Assembly: GCF_037203765.1 (NCBI RefSeq)
Contig: NZ_JBBCAS010000002.1
Location: 372,001 to 436,000, forward strand
Source: Sediminicola sp037203765
Lineage (GTDB): Bacteria > Bacteroidota > Bacteroidia > Flavobacteriales > Flavobacteriaceae
DNA length: 64,000 nucleotides
Reading direction: 5' to 3'
Each line of letters begins with the position of its first letter. Position 1 is the first letter of the stretch. Position numbers and translations under genes: made by a program. Shown one piece after another: positions 18,016 through 27,224 of this stretch. A model generated the notes under the pieces. That model saw only the letters and a list, made by a program, of their open reading frames with translations, was not told the DNA's origin and did not search any database.

Positions 18016-19032
18016 GTTTTTTAATATTTTGAGAAATTCTTCATGCTGCGCATCGGAATAGTCCAAATGGGTCACGACACGTAGTTTTCCCTGCCCCATC
18101 CCTATCAAATGTACATTTTTGTCCTTTAATTTTTGTACAAAGGTTTCAGCACTCATATGTGCCTCATCAATCTCAAAGATAATAATGTTGGTTTCAATGG
18201 GTTCTACCTTCTTTATAAAGGATAATTGATTTAGCAAAACACCTATTTCATCCGCTTTTTTATGATCTTCTGCCAGACGATCCAACTGATGGTCCAGAGC
18301 ATAAATGCCTGCAGCAGCCAAAAATCCTGCTTGTCTCATTCCTCCTCCCAAAACTTTTCGCACACGGAGGGCCTTGTGAATAAGCTCGGAAGTGCCCACC
18401 AAAACAGAACCCACCGGGCAACCCAATCCTTTACTGAGACAAACACTGATCGTATCGAACAACGCCCCATATTGCTTTGGACTTTCATTTTTAGCAATCA
18501 TGGCATTCCACAATCTGGCGCCATCCAGATGATAGGCCAGTCCATGGGCATCACATACTTTTCTAATCCTCTTCAACTCCTCAAAATCCCAACAGGCACC
18601 ACCGCCTTTATTGGTGGTATTCTCCACACAAACCAATGAAGTCAAGGGACTGTGGTAAAAATCGGGCGGATTTATGGAGGCTTCCACCTGAGCTGAGGTC
18701 ATCATGCCCCTATGGCCATCTACCAGTTTACAGGAGACACCACTGTTAAAGCTTATACCACCACCCTCATAATTATAAATATGGGCAAATTTATCGCAGA
18801 TCAATTGTTCTGCCGGCTGTGTATGCAGTTTTATGGCCGCTTGGTTGGTCATGGTGCCACTGGGAAAATAAAGTGCAGCCTCCATTCCGAACATGGCGGC
18901 AACCTTTTCCTCCAAGGCGTTCACGGATGGGTCCGCTTTAAAAACATCATCCCCTACTTTTGCGGACATCATGGCGTCCAACATTCCCGGTGTAGGCTTG
19001 GTCACCGTGTCACTTATCAAATTTATTTCCAA
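18010..19032 (-). CDS. ltaE: Low-specificity L-threonine aldolase
   Basis: The 340-residue PLP enzyme splits L-threonine or L-allo-threonine to glycine and acetaldehyde. The start reads MEINLISDTVTKPTPGML, which is typical. It also shows the GDDVFKADPSVNALE segment, the LDGARLWNA aspartate loop and the PLP lysine in VCLSKGLGCPVGS. There is no ATG between the in-frame stop upstream and residue 17, so translation must begin at TTG (19032-19030). It follows the zinc metalloprotease gene with a 15-bp gap and is probably co-transcribed with it. Confidence 0.92.
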   Translation of the reverse strand: MEINLISDTVTKPTPGMLDAMMSAKVGDDVFKADPSVNALEEKVAAMFGMEAALYFPSGTMTNQAAIKLHTQPAEQLICDKFAHIYNYEGGGISFNSGVSCKLVDGHRGMMTSAQVEASINPPDFYHSPLTSLVCVENTTNKGGGACWDFEELKRIRKVCDAHGLAYHLDGARLWNAMIAKNESPKQYGALFDTISVCLSKGLGCPVGSVLVGTSELIHKALRVRKVLGGGMRQAGFLAAAGIYALDHQLDRLAEDHKKADEIGVLLNQLSFIKKVEPIETNIIIFEIDEAHMSAETFVQKLKDKNVHLIGMGQGKLRVVTHLDYSDAQHEEFLKILKNL

Positions 19033-19047
19033 AATATAGCTGTTATT

Positions 19048-21465
19048 TTAATTTGTATACTCCAAACAATCCATACCAATAGGAGATCCATCTGGAATTT
19101 CCGGACTTGGTATTACTTTGAATTCTTCCGGATGGTTGTAGAAATTATCAATCCTTCGAATCATTTCCCTACTGATGGCGTCTTTGGATTTTGATGCCAA
19201 TTCTGACTTTAGTTCCATCAATTTGTTGCTGGCAATGGCATTGACCTGTGGGTGCACCTTATTGTGTGCAGCCAAATTCATGATATGGAACAAAACTCTG
19301 AAATTGATAGATTGTTGTACCTCGTTCTCATAGGCATCCTTATGATTGTTCCCTAAGGTACCTTTTAACAAGGCGTCCAAAACCTCTGTCAATCCAAGAT
19401 TGGATGTCTCCAAGCTTTTCTGCTGAATGAGTCGGGATGCCCGTTCTGGATGTAGCAATAGACCTAGGGTCATATCTGCTGCCGTTTCTGGTGCTGATAG
19501 AGCATCGAACGAAACACCCGTTTTGCCTTTAAAAGACTCCCTGGTTCTGTTATACCCTATTGCTCTGGGCGGAAAAAGGGACAATTTCTCCTTTGGAATG
19601 GCAATAACTTCGGCATCCAATGTATTTAGAATACTTTTTAGGGCCTTCATCTGTGTGTCCTTATCCACCGTTTTCACGGTCAACTGTCCATCTCCCTTTA
19701 CTGTATAGTTGTAGTCCAAGCCTCCAATTACCTTGGAAACTGCTTCGGTCTGATATCTGTGAAAAAAAAATAAGGGAACGAAGACATCCTCCAAAACAGA
19801 ATTGGGTTCATTTTTTCTAATATTATCCATAGAAAAATTTGATATGGCCGCTTTTCTCAATTCCAACATATCCATAAGTTCTTCACTTGCCGCTTTTCCA
19901 TTGTCCCATAAATGGCCCAACACATGAGCCCCACCTTCTGGTCTGGCGTCCGCATCGGAAATATAACGCAATCCCTTATCCCGAGCCTCGTTCAAAATAG
20001 CATTGAGGGCTTCCCTTTCATTGGTTCCCTCCGGGAACTGTGCATAGGAATAGGCTACGGTGAACTTATCCCAAGCACCTATTCCTGTGGCATAAGCCTT
20101 GGAAAAATCTATTGCTCCGTTTTCAATTGAAAATTGGGGATGGGGATAGTCCATTACGGACGCCCTATCATTGGTGCTTGCCGCAAAATTATGGGCAAAA
20201 CCAAGGGTGTGCCCAATTTCATGGGCGGATAATTGTCTGATCCTGGCCAATGACATTTCCAAAAGATCTTGGTAATTGTCGTCACGTTCGGCAAAAGGTT
20301 TGTCCATCAAGGCTTGAGCGATCAAAAAATCTTGCCTAATACGCAAACTGCCCAAACTCACATGGCCTTTCATAATTTCCCCAGTTCTGGGATCCGTGAT
20401 ACTACTTCCGTAACTCCATCCCCTAGTAGACCTGTGTACCCATTGGATCACATTGTAACGCACATCCAAAGGGTCGGCATTATCTGGTAGTATTTTCAAT
20501 TGAAATGCATCTTTATACCCTATTGCTTCAAAAGCTTGGTTCCACCATTTGCCACCATCCAACAATGCCGAACGAACCGGCTCCGGGGTACCATTGTCCA
20601 GATAATAGATGATGGGCTCCACGGCCTCACTGACGGCAGCAGTTGGATCCTTTTTCTCCAACCGATGGCGTGTTACATATTGTTTTAGTATAGGTTCCTG
20701 AACCGGAGTGGCGTAGTCATAATAGGAAAAGGGGTAGGAACCGCTTCTGGGATCAAATTCCCTTTTATTATAACCATCATCTGGAAGCTCAATAAAGGAA
20801 TGATGTTGGGCAACTGTTACAATTTTGGTGTTCGGGGCAACACCTTCCAAAAGTTTCGCCTTTTCCTCTGCTACTCCGGTAAAGGTCAACATAATATCCA
20901 TCTCCACGTTTTTGGGAAATGCTTTTGTCCTTTCCAAGTCAATGGCACTCTTACTTTTATCCAAACTATAATTCCCCTGCTTCTTCTCCTTTAATCTAAT
21001 GGCAACCCCATGCACATCCTGCATTAAAAAGTCGGTCATATCAATGATAAAGCGACCGTCCTTTTCCTCTTCTATTTTAAATCCGAATAGAATGGACTTG
21101 GCAAAAGCCTGCTCAATAGATTTTTTTTCCAAGGAATTCTCTGTAATGGCCCTATACTTTAAGTTGGGCTGTACCAAAAGGAGTTTATTTCCTGCCCTTT
21201 TAAAATAGACCACCTGTTCATTGCCCAATTGGCCACGGTCCAATCCAAGATCATTGCTTCCAATGCCACTGCTCAGAGAATACACATATAAGAATTCTTT
21301 ATTAAGATCCTGTACTTCCATGAACACCTTATCATTCCCTTGATCATAGTAAAAAGTGAAGAGACCTTCGAACTTCTTGAAATTTTTACTTTTTTCAGAA
21401 AATTGGGCAGACAACATGGAGGTTGCAGTCAAAAAGACCACAGCAAACTTTAATAGATATTTCAT
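19048..21465 (-). CDS. Secreted zinc metalloprotease (DUF5117/DUF4953-type)
   Basis: The 805-residue protein has a signal peptide (ends MLSAQ). A large N-terminal domain of the DUF5117 type carries SLSSGIGSNDLGLDRGQ and FPKNVEMDI. The metzincin-like zinc motif HEIGHTLGFAHNF lies near residues 413-425, followed by an SVMDYPHP Met-turn. The C-terminal helical part resembles DUF4953. These features define a Bacteroidota family of secreted zinc-dependent proteases of unknown substrate. All zinc ligands (HExxHxxGxxH) are present. It heads a two-gene unit with ltaE and is divergent from the ATP-grasp gene. Confidence 0.88.
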   Translation of the reverse strand: MKYLLKFAVVFLTATSMLSAQFSEKSKNFKKFEGLFTFYYDQGNDKVFMEVQDLNKEFLYVYSLSSGIGSNDLGLDRGQLGNEQVVYFKRAGNKLLLVQPNLKYRAITENSLEKKSIEQAFAKSILFGFKIEEEKDGRFIIDMTDFLMQDVHGVAIRLKEKKQGNYSLDKSKSAIDLERTKAFPKNVEMDIMLTFTGVAEEKAKLLEGVAPNTKIVTVAQHHSFIELPDDGYNKREFDPRSGSYPFSYYDYATPVQEPILKQYVTRHRLEKKDPTAAVSEAVEPIIYYLDNGTPEPVRSALLDGGKWWNQAFEAIGYKDAFQLKILPDNADPLDVRYNVIQWVHRSTRGWSYGSSITDPRTGEIMKGHVSLGSLRIRQDFLIAQALMDKPFAERDDNYQDLLEMSLARIRQLSAHEIGHTLGFAHNFAASTNDRASVMDYPHPQFSIENGAIDFSKAYATGIGAWDKFTVAYSYAQFPEGTNEREALNAILNEARDKGLRYISDADARPEGGAHVLGHLWDNGKAASEELMDMLELRKAAISNFSMDNIRKNEPNSVLEDVFVPLFFFHRYQTEAVSKVIGGLDYNYTVKGDGQLTVKTVDKDTQMKALKSILNTLDAEVIAIPKEKLSLFPPRAIGYNRTRESFKGKTGVSFDALSAPETAADMTLGLLLHPERASRLIQQKSLETSNLGLTEVLDALLKGTLGNNHKDAYENEVQQSINFRVLFHIMNLAAHNKVHPQVNAIASNKLMELKSELASKSKDAISREMIRRIDNFYNHPEEFKVIPSPEIPDGSPIGMDCLEYTN

Positions 21466-21658
21466 AGGAATAAAAATTGAAGTTCTAAATTTATGTAAAA
21501 TGATTCAAACATTATTATCTCCTGAAAATATTATAGAAAAATCCGTGATACCGTAAAATTATACCGCCCTATCGTGCCAAAAGATAATTCTTGGGTCAAT
21601 CCAAAAAAATAATGTCGCTAATTGACTAAAATAAAGTACCTTAAGTAAAATTTTACTT

Positions 21659-23125
21659 ATGAGCTCTGAAATTAAAAAACCTATTTTCTCCTCCTACATG
21701 AACGACCCCAATCTCTTTGATGAAGTTTTTGAAGCCCAAGGGAAAACCAAAAATGTTTATCAGAAGTTGTTTGATCTTTATGGAGACCACTCAATTCAGG
21801 ATTATGTCCAATTGAACAATAAGGCTAAATCCTCTTTTTTCAACCAAGGAATTACTTTTCAGGTTTATGGGGACCATGATACCAAAGAGAAAATATTTCC
21901 CTTTGACCTCTTCCCAAGAATCATAGATTCTGATGAATGGGAAATCATTGAGCGTGGAGCCATACAGAGGAGCAAGGCTTTAAATCTTTTTTTATGGGAT
22001 ATCTACCACGATAAAAAAATTATCAAAGACGGTATCGTTCCCTTAGATCTTATAAGCTCTTCCGCGAATTATCTTCATCAAATGATCGGTGTTGATCCCC
22101 CCGGAGGAATTTACAATCATATTTCCGGAACGGATATCATCAAACATTCCGATGGACAATATTACGTACTTGAAGACAATATAAGATGTCCATCGGGTGT
22201 CAGTTATGTCATTTGCAACCGAACAGCCCTAAAAAGGGCTTTATTTGGTGTATTTAACCATTATAAGACACATACAGTAACGAACTACGCAGAAAACTTA
22301 CTTGAAATACTGGAGAGTGTTAAGCCAAAAGGGGTAGATGTCCCCAATTGCGTGGTGATAACACCTGGCATGTACAATTCTGCCTTTTACGAGCATTCCT
22401 ATTTGGCGAAGGCCATGGGCGTAGAACTGGTAGAAGGCCGGGATCTGTTCGTGGAGAACGATTTTGTGTATATGAAAACCATCCGTGGACCTATCAAAGT
22501 TGATGTGATCTACAGAAGGGTAGATGACCAGTTTTTAGATCCGCTGGAATTTCGAGCAGATTCTTCTCTTGGGGTACCGGGACTGTTTGCAGCCTATTTA
22601 AAAGGCAATGTGTGTTTGGCCAATGCCCCTGGAACGGGTGTTGCTGATGATAAGGCGGTCTATACGTATATGCCACAGATCATTAAATACTATTTGAATG
22701 AAGAGCCTATCCTAAACAATGTGCATACCTATCATTGTAGCCGTCCAGATGAATTGAAATATGTACTGGAACACATTCATGAGCTGGTGGTCAAACCAGT
22801 GGACGAAGCAGGTGGATACGGAATTTCCATAGGCAATAAACTAACCAAAGAAGAGATAAAAACGGTACAGCAACAGATCAAGGAACATCCAAGAAAATAT
22901 ATTGCACAACCCATAATGTCATTGTCGGTACACCCAACCTATATTGACGATAGTGAGTCTTTTGAACAGCGTCATGTAGATCTTAGGACCTTTACCCTAT
23001 TGGGCAATAAAAAAGAGTTTGTGCTGAAAGGTGGGCTCTCCAGGGTAGCGCTCAAAAAAGGCAACCTTGTTGTAAATTCTTCACAGGGAGGTGGATCAAA
23101 AGATACTTGGGTATTAAAAAAATAA
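21659..23125 (+). CDS. Circularly permuted ATP-grasp protein (DUF404/DUF407-type)
   Basis: The 488-residue protein belongs to the circularly permuted type 2 ATP-grasp family. Typical elements are the DPPGGIYNHISGTDI loop, YYVLEDNIRCPSG, DVIYRRVDDQFLDP and the KPVDEAGGYG nucleotide-binding segment, with RPLTL-type residues replaced by DLRTFTLLG at the end. The family is predicted, from comparative genomics by Aravind and colleagues, to ligate amino acids or peptides using ATP. It is followed after 9 bp by the alpha-E gene and then a transglutaminase, the standard partners. ATG at 21659. No substrate can be inferred. Confidence 0.88.
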   Translation: MSSEIKKPIFSSYMNDPNLFDEVFEAQGKTKNVYQKLFDLYGDHSIQDYVQLNNKAKSSFFNQGITFQVYGDHDTKEKIFPFDLFPRIIDSDEWEIIERGAIQRSKALNLFLWDIYHDKKIIKDGIVPLDLISSSANYLHQMIGVDPPGGIYNHISGTDIIKHSDGQYYVLEDNIRCPSGVSYVICNRTALKRALFGVFNHYKTHTVTNYAENLLEILESVKPKGVDVPNCVVITPGMYNSAFYEHSYLAKAMGVELVEGRDLFVENDFVYMKTIRGPIKVDVIYRRVDDQFLDPLEFRADSSLGVPGLFAAYLKGNVCLANAPGTGVADDKAVYTYMPQIIKYYLNEEPILNNVHTYHCSRPDELKYVLEHIHELVVKPVDEAGGYGISIGNKLTKEEIKTVQQQIKEHPRKYIAQPIMSLSVHPTYIDDSESFEQRHVDLRTFTLLGNKKEFVLKGGLSRVALKKGNLVVNSSQGGGSKDTWVLKK

Positions 23126-23134
23126 AACTGACTT

Positions 23135-24082
23135 ATGCTAGCAAGAGTTGCGAATAACCTGTTCTGGATGGGGCGTTACATTGAACGTGCCGAACACGTG
23201 GCCAGATATTTGAATGTAAATTATTTTTCTTCCTTGGATGCTCCCAATGAGCTGTCCCAATCAAGGCAGTTTGTGCTCAGATCCATGATGTTCTTTGTAG
23301 GTGAACCCATACACGATCATTCCGAGGAGTTAAAAGAGGGGGAAATATTATACAACATCGGACTCAATCCGGATATGTCTTACTCCATTATCAATAATGT
23401 GAAGTATGCCAGGGAAAATGCCAATAGCGCCAGGGATTTGATATCTACGGAACTCTATGAGGCCATTAACAAGTTCTATCATTTTGTCATCAATTATTGT
23501 AAGGACGATTTTACAAAAAAGGGATTGTATGATTTTACCATGAACATTGCCGAAATGACAGCCATTTTACGGGGTAAAATCAGGGGTACACTCTTACATG
23601 ACGAGGTATATGCCATCATAATGTTGGGCATCAATATTGAAAGGGCCACCCAAGTAATCAGAATAATTAATGCCAAGTATAACGACGCGGTATATACCAA
23701 GGGAAATTACAGAGATAAAATAAGCAATAGCTTTGAATGGATTACCCTATTAAAATGTGTGGAATCCTATGATATGATGAGGCGATTTTACAAGAAGACC
23801 CCCAATAGCATATCCACCTTGGAGTTCCTTATCTTAAATCCTGATTGCCCCCGCTCCGTAATCAACAGCATCAATCAGGTGTACAAACATATCAAGGTCT
23901 TGGATGAATCAAAAAATCCGGATAAGAATTCTACGGCATTTTTGGTCAGTAAGGTTAAAGGGGAGTACGAGTTCAAATATGCCGAGGAAATTGAAGAGGA
24001 TATGCAAAGTTTTATTGAAAACATTCTCAATAGCCTGGTACAAATAAGCCAGAAAATGGAAAAAGAGTTTTTTCACTATTGA
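23135..24082 (+). CDS. Alpha-E domain protein (DUF403)
   Basis: The 315-residue all-helical protein starts MLARVANNLFWMGRYIERAE, the characteristic opening of alpha-E (DUF403) proteins. It continues with the LYEAINKFYHF and FNMNIAEMTA-like helices. The ILNPDCPRSV segment near residue 232 is also family-typical. Alpha-E domains always accompany circularly permuted ATP-grasp proteins and are thought to be partner or substrate-handling modules; no activity has been shown. It follows the ATP-grasp gene by 9 bp. Confidence 0.88.
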   Translation: MLARVANNLFWMGRYIERAEHVARYLNVNYFSSLDAPNELSQSRQFVLRSMMFFVGEPIHDHSEELKEGEILYNIGLNPDMSYSIINNVKYARENANSARDLISTELYEAINKFYHFVINYCKDDFTKKGLYDFTMNIAEMTAILRGKIRGTLLHDEVYAIIMLGINIERATQVIRIINAKYNDAVYTKGNYRDKISNSFEWITLLKCVESYDMMRRFYKKTPNSISTLEFLILNPDCPRSVINSINQVYKHIKVLDESKNPDKNSTAFLVSKVKGEYEFKYAEEIEEDMQSFIENILNSLVQISQKMEKEFFHY

Positions 24083-24107
24083 TTAACAATGCATTGGCTT
24101 ACTTTTG
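24079..24107 (+). promoter_or_regulatory. Internal promoter before the transglutaminase gene
   Basis: TTG at 24079-24081 and TACTTTTG at 24100-24107 form a -33/-7 pair with an 18-bp spacer. It overlaps the alpha-E stop. Transcription would begin near 24113, just before the ATG at 24126. Confidence 0.5.
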
Positions 24108-24125
24108 CAGCTTCAATTCCATAGG

Positions 24126-24977
24126 ATGTCCTTTGAATATACAGTAACCTACAAGGCCGAAAATAATTACGAGAACACCGTTGAAGATGCGGCCTGGCAA
24201 TTCTTGATCGTTCCTGAAACCAATGAATCCCAAGAACTCATTGCGATTGATTTTCATAATTCATTGAATGCCAAATTTGAATATTCTATCAATGGGTTGG
24301 GGTTTCAAACTATTAGGGTTACCCCAAAACAACCCTTCCAAAATATAAATTTTAAAGGTTCCTTTACGTTGATCAAAAAATACTTGAACCCTTTTGAGAA
24401 TCTGCCGGTTTTCAACAGGGCTGAAAATTATAAAGAAATACAAAGTTTAAGTTTTCAAGTAGATTTTGAGCCCTTTCTTCGTAAAACAGCGTATACTGCC
24501 CTACCCAAAAAAGCTGAAGGTATTTTTAAATTTGAAACTTCTGTAAATATCTTTGAGAACTTGCAGCAATTGAATCATTGGGTCTATAATTTTATACATT
24601 TTAAATCCGGAATTACCCATGTGGATACCAAATTGGAGGAAATTTTAGCACATAAGACTGGGGTTTGTCAGGATTTTACCCATTTATTCTGTGCTTTGGG
24701 AAGGATAAATGGTATACCTACCCGATATGTTTCCGGTTATCTTCACCAGGGAATTGGATATTTTGGAGATTCCCAGATGCATGCTTGGGCAGAATGTTAT
24801 GTCCCTGAAGCTGGATGGATTGGATTTGACCCCACTAATGATCTGTTGGTCAACGAAAACCATATAAAGGTATCCCATGGAAAGGATTACAATGATTGCT
24901 CTCCTTTAAAAGGTGTAGTTTATTCTTTGGGTAAAAATGAGACCGTTCATTCGGTGGAAGTACATTCACAACAATAA
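24126..24977 (+). CDS. Transglutaminase-like cysteine peptidase family protein
   Basis: The 283-residue protein has the N-terminal beta domain of bacterial transglutaminase-like proteins (FEYTVTYKAENNYEN). The catalytic core has Cys in GVCQDFTH, His in MHAWAECYVP and Asp in GFDPTND. It is predicted to cleave or cross-link amide bonds, and it completes the ATP-grasp/alpha-E/transglutaminase set. A longer frame could begin at TTG 24105, but that codon lies inside the -7 element, so the ATG at 24126 is chosen. No signal peptide is visible, so a cytoplasmic location is likely. Confidence 0.88.
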   Translation: MSFEYTVTYKAENNYENTVEDAAWQFLIVPETNESQELIAIDFHNSLNAKFEYSINGLGFQTIRVTPKQPFQNINFKGSFTLIKKYLNPFENLPVFNRAENYKEIQSLSFQVDFEPFLRKTAYTALPKKAEGIFKFETSVNIFENLQQLNHWVYNFIHFKSGITHVDTKLEEILAHKTGVCQDFTHLFCALGRINGIPTRYVSGYLHQGIGYFGDSQMHAWAECYVPEAGWIGFDPTNDLLVNENHIKVSHGKDYNDCSPLKGVVYSLGKNETVHSVEVHSQQ

Positions 24978-25042
24978 ATAACCTTTTCTTTTTCCTCAAG
25001 AATCAAAAAAAAGAACCCTATTTTTGGGTCAAAATATAGCAT

Positions 25043-26144
25043 ATGATAACTACAGACCATTATAAGAGTCTCATTGATCGCCTTGGTGCGTTAAGGAGGT
25101 ATCTTTGACATAGATGCCAAGCTTGTCGAAATAGAAAACGAAGAAGAAAAAACACTGGAACCTAATTTTTGGGACAATCCCCAAAAAGCACAGGCACACA
25201 TGAAGTTGATACAATCCAAAAAACAATGGGTTGACGATTTCAATGAGGTAAAATCCCTATTGACCGACTTGGAAGTTCTGATAGAATTCCAAAAAGAAGG
25301 TGCAATTCCAGAAGAAGAGGTTCAATTGCATTATGACAAAATTGTCGATGCTCTGGAGCATCTGGAATTCAAGAATATGCTTTCAGACGAGGGTGATGAT
25401 CTCAGTGCCGTATTACAAATTACTGCAGGTGCTGGGGGAACGGAAAGTTGTGACTGGGCCGCTATGTTGATGCGCATGTATCTGATGTGGTGCGAAAAAA
25501 ACGGATATAAGGTTAAGGAAGTAAACTATCAGGACGGTGATGTAGCTGGGATCAAGACGGTCACTTTGGAAATTGAGGGCGATTTTGCCTTTGGATGGTT
25601 GAAAGGAGAAAATGGTGTCCATAGATTGGTTCGTATTTCCCCTTTTGACAGCAATGCCAAAAGGCATACCTCTTTTGCTTCGGTCTATGTATACCCCCTT
25701 GCGGATGATAGCATTGAAATAGATATCAATCCGGCTGATATCTCTTGGGCCTTTGCAAGATCTGGAGGTGCTGGGGGACAAAATGTAAACAAGGTAGAGA
25801 CCAAGGCCATCCTGACACACCACCCGACCGGAATTGTGGTGCACAACTCAGAAACCCGATCCCAACTGGACAATAGGGAAAATGCAATGCGATTGTTAAA
25901 ATCGCAATTGTATGAAATTGAATTGCGCAAAAGGCAGGCCGCCCGTAATGAAATAGAAGCATCCAAAATGAAAATAGAATGGGGCTCGCAGATCAGAAAC
26001 TATGTAATGCATCCCTATAAATTAGTGAAGGATGTTCGTACGGGAGAGGAAACAGGAAACGTGGATGCCGTTATGGACGGGCAGATCAATCCATTCCTTA
26101 AGGCCTATTTGATGATGATGGGACAAAAGGAAGAAACCAAATAG
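25043..26144 (+). CDS. prfB: Peptide chain release factor 2, programmed +1 frameshift
   Basis: RF2 reads UGA and UAA stop codons and releases the peptide. The gene begins at ATG 25043 and reaches an in-frame TGA at 25106-25108. That is preceded by AAGGAGG, three bases (TAT) and CTT, which makes the classic slippery site CTT TGA C. A +1 shift at 25105/25107 joins 25043-25105 to 25107-26144 and gives 366 residues, the normal RF2 length. The second part contains the SPF anticodon tripeptide (RISPFDS) and the GGQ motif (SGGAGGQN). Low RF2 permits the shift, so the gene regulates itself. Confidence 0.95.
25094..25109 (+). promoter_or_regulatory. prfB recoding site
   Basis: A Shine-Dalgarno-like AGGAGG at 25094-25099 lies three bases before CTT (25103-25105), TGA (25106-25108) and C (25109). 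This is the conserved arrangement that stimulates +1 frameshifting in prfB. Confidence 0.92.
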
Positions 26145-26243
26145 CCCTGATGTTGCTTTTTCTATTTTGGGGTGTAAGGAAATCAACAGCCTGTAGACCC
26201 TTTATTCATTACATTAAAAAAGTTGAACGGTAAAAAATGAATT

Positions 26244-26585
26244 ATGATCAAAATATATCATAATCCTAGATGTCGAAAGTCTAGGGAAGCGTTGGAACTA
26301 TTAAAAGAATCCGGCAAAGAATACGAAGTGGTCAAATACTTGGAAGAAATCCCCACCAAAGAAGAACTGAGGGAGGTATTAAACTGCCTATCCCTGAAAG
26401 CAGAAAACTTGGTTCGCAAAAATGAACCGATCTGGAAGGAAAAGTTCAAGGGCAAATTACTATCGGAAGAGGATATTATCAATGCAATGATTGCTTACCC
26501 AAAGCTAATTGAAAGACCCATTGTCATAGAGGGCGGAAAAGCCATTATCGGTAGGCCTCCGGAGCGGGTCCAAGAAATGCTCTAG
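26244..26585 (+). CDS. ArsC/Spx family glutaredoxin-like protein
   Basis: The 113-residue protein has the ArsC fold opening IKIYHNPRCRKSREAL, with one active-site cysteine (C10) in CRKS. The C-terminal RPIVIEGGKAIIGRPPERV signature is typical of YffB/ArsC proteins. True arsenate reductases reduce arsenate with glutaredoxin. Many family members of this size have unknown roles, and no arsenic-resistance genes are nearby. It lies about 100 bp after prfB and may share its transcript. ATG at 26244. Confidence 0.82.
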   Translation: MIKIYHNPRCRKSREALELLKESGKEYEVVKYLEEIPTKEELREVLNCLSLKAENLVRKNEPIWKEKFKGKLLSEEDIINAMIAYPKLIERPIVIEGGKAIIGRPPERVQEML

Positions 26586-26655
26586 ATTCTATTTAATTTT
26601 TTTGTTTAACGTTTTTTTGTTATTGTTTAACAAACTTTAACGTTGATTTTTAGCC

Positions 26656-26705
26656 AAGCCGCTTTTGTTGAATGTGATTTAACATACATTTAACCAAAGC
26701 GGCTT
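26656..26705 (+). repeat. Long inverted repeat before a secreted-protein gene
   Basis: AAGCCGCTTT (26656-26665) pairs perfectly with AAAGCGGCTT (26696-26705) around a 30-nt loop. The arms lie about 43 bp before the ATG at 26748. It could terminate the upstream arsC transcript or fold in the leader of the next gene. There is no T-run after it, which argues for the second role. Confidence 0.5.
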
Positions 26706-26747
26706 AAACCTTCCAGTATTTTTGGACTCTAACCAATCATTATAGAT

Positions 26748-27209
26748 ATGAAGACCAAGAATTCACACATTTTCACAGTATTGATGCTACTTTTTTCAAC
26801 CAGCTTGATCCAGGCCCAATACGGCTATGGAAACGGGTATGGAAACAATGGTTATGGCAGAAGGCAGAGCAATGTTCCCCAGGCGCAACAAGCTCCAGAA
26901 AAGGCAGAACCAATGACTGCGGAAGAAATGGTAGAATCGCAGATGCCCGCCATTGCAGAAGCCTTGGAATTGAACGAATTTGAAAAAGCAGTTGTCAGTA
27001 CCACCCTTATCAAGTACATGAGGCAACGCATAGAAATTCAAATCTTGCAATTGGAGGCAGATAAAATGATGGAAGCCTATGAACGGATAAACTTGGAACA
27101 GGATGCGGAATTGAAAGCCGGACTTCCGGAGGAAAAATATCAAGCCTTCTTGGATATGAAGGAAGATGGCATAAAGAAAACGAAACGAAAAAAGAAAAAA
27201 AAGAATTAA
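26748..27209 (+). CDS. Small secreted helical protein
   Basis: The 153-residue protein has a signal peptide (ends LIQAQ), then a Gly/Tyr/Asn-rich stretch (YGYGNGYGNNGYGRR) and a helical core of about residues 60-140. It closes with a Lys-rich tail (KKTKRKKKKKN). The core pattern LELNEFEKAVV...LPEEKYQAFLDMK recalls Spy/LTxxQ-type periplasmic helical proteins, but the resemblance is weak. It lies 15 bp before a TonB-type receptor and is probably co-transcribed. A periplasmic accessory role is inferred. I do not recognise a named family. Confidence 0.7.
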   Translation: MKTKNSHIFTVLMLLFSTSLIQAQYGYGNGYGNNGYGRRQSNVPQAQQAPEKAEPMTAEEMVESQMPAIAEALELNEFEKAVVSTTLIKYMRQRIEIQILQLEADKMMEAYERINLEQDAELKAGLPEEKYQAFLDMKEDGIKKTKRKKKKKN

Positions 27210-27224
27210 GAATCAAATCAAGCT

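Noticed and set aside
26244..26585. A dedicated arsenic-resistance locus
   Set aside because: Only the ArsC-like gene is present; no ArsB, Acr3, ArsR or arsenite methylase is nearby.
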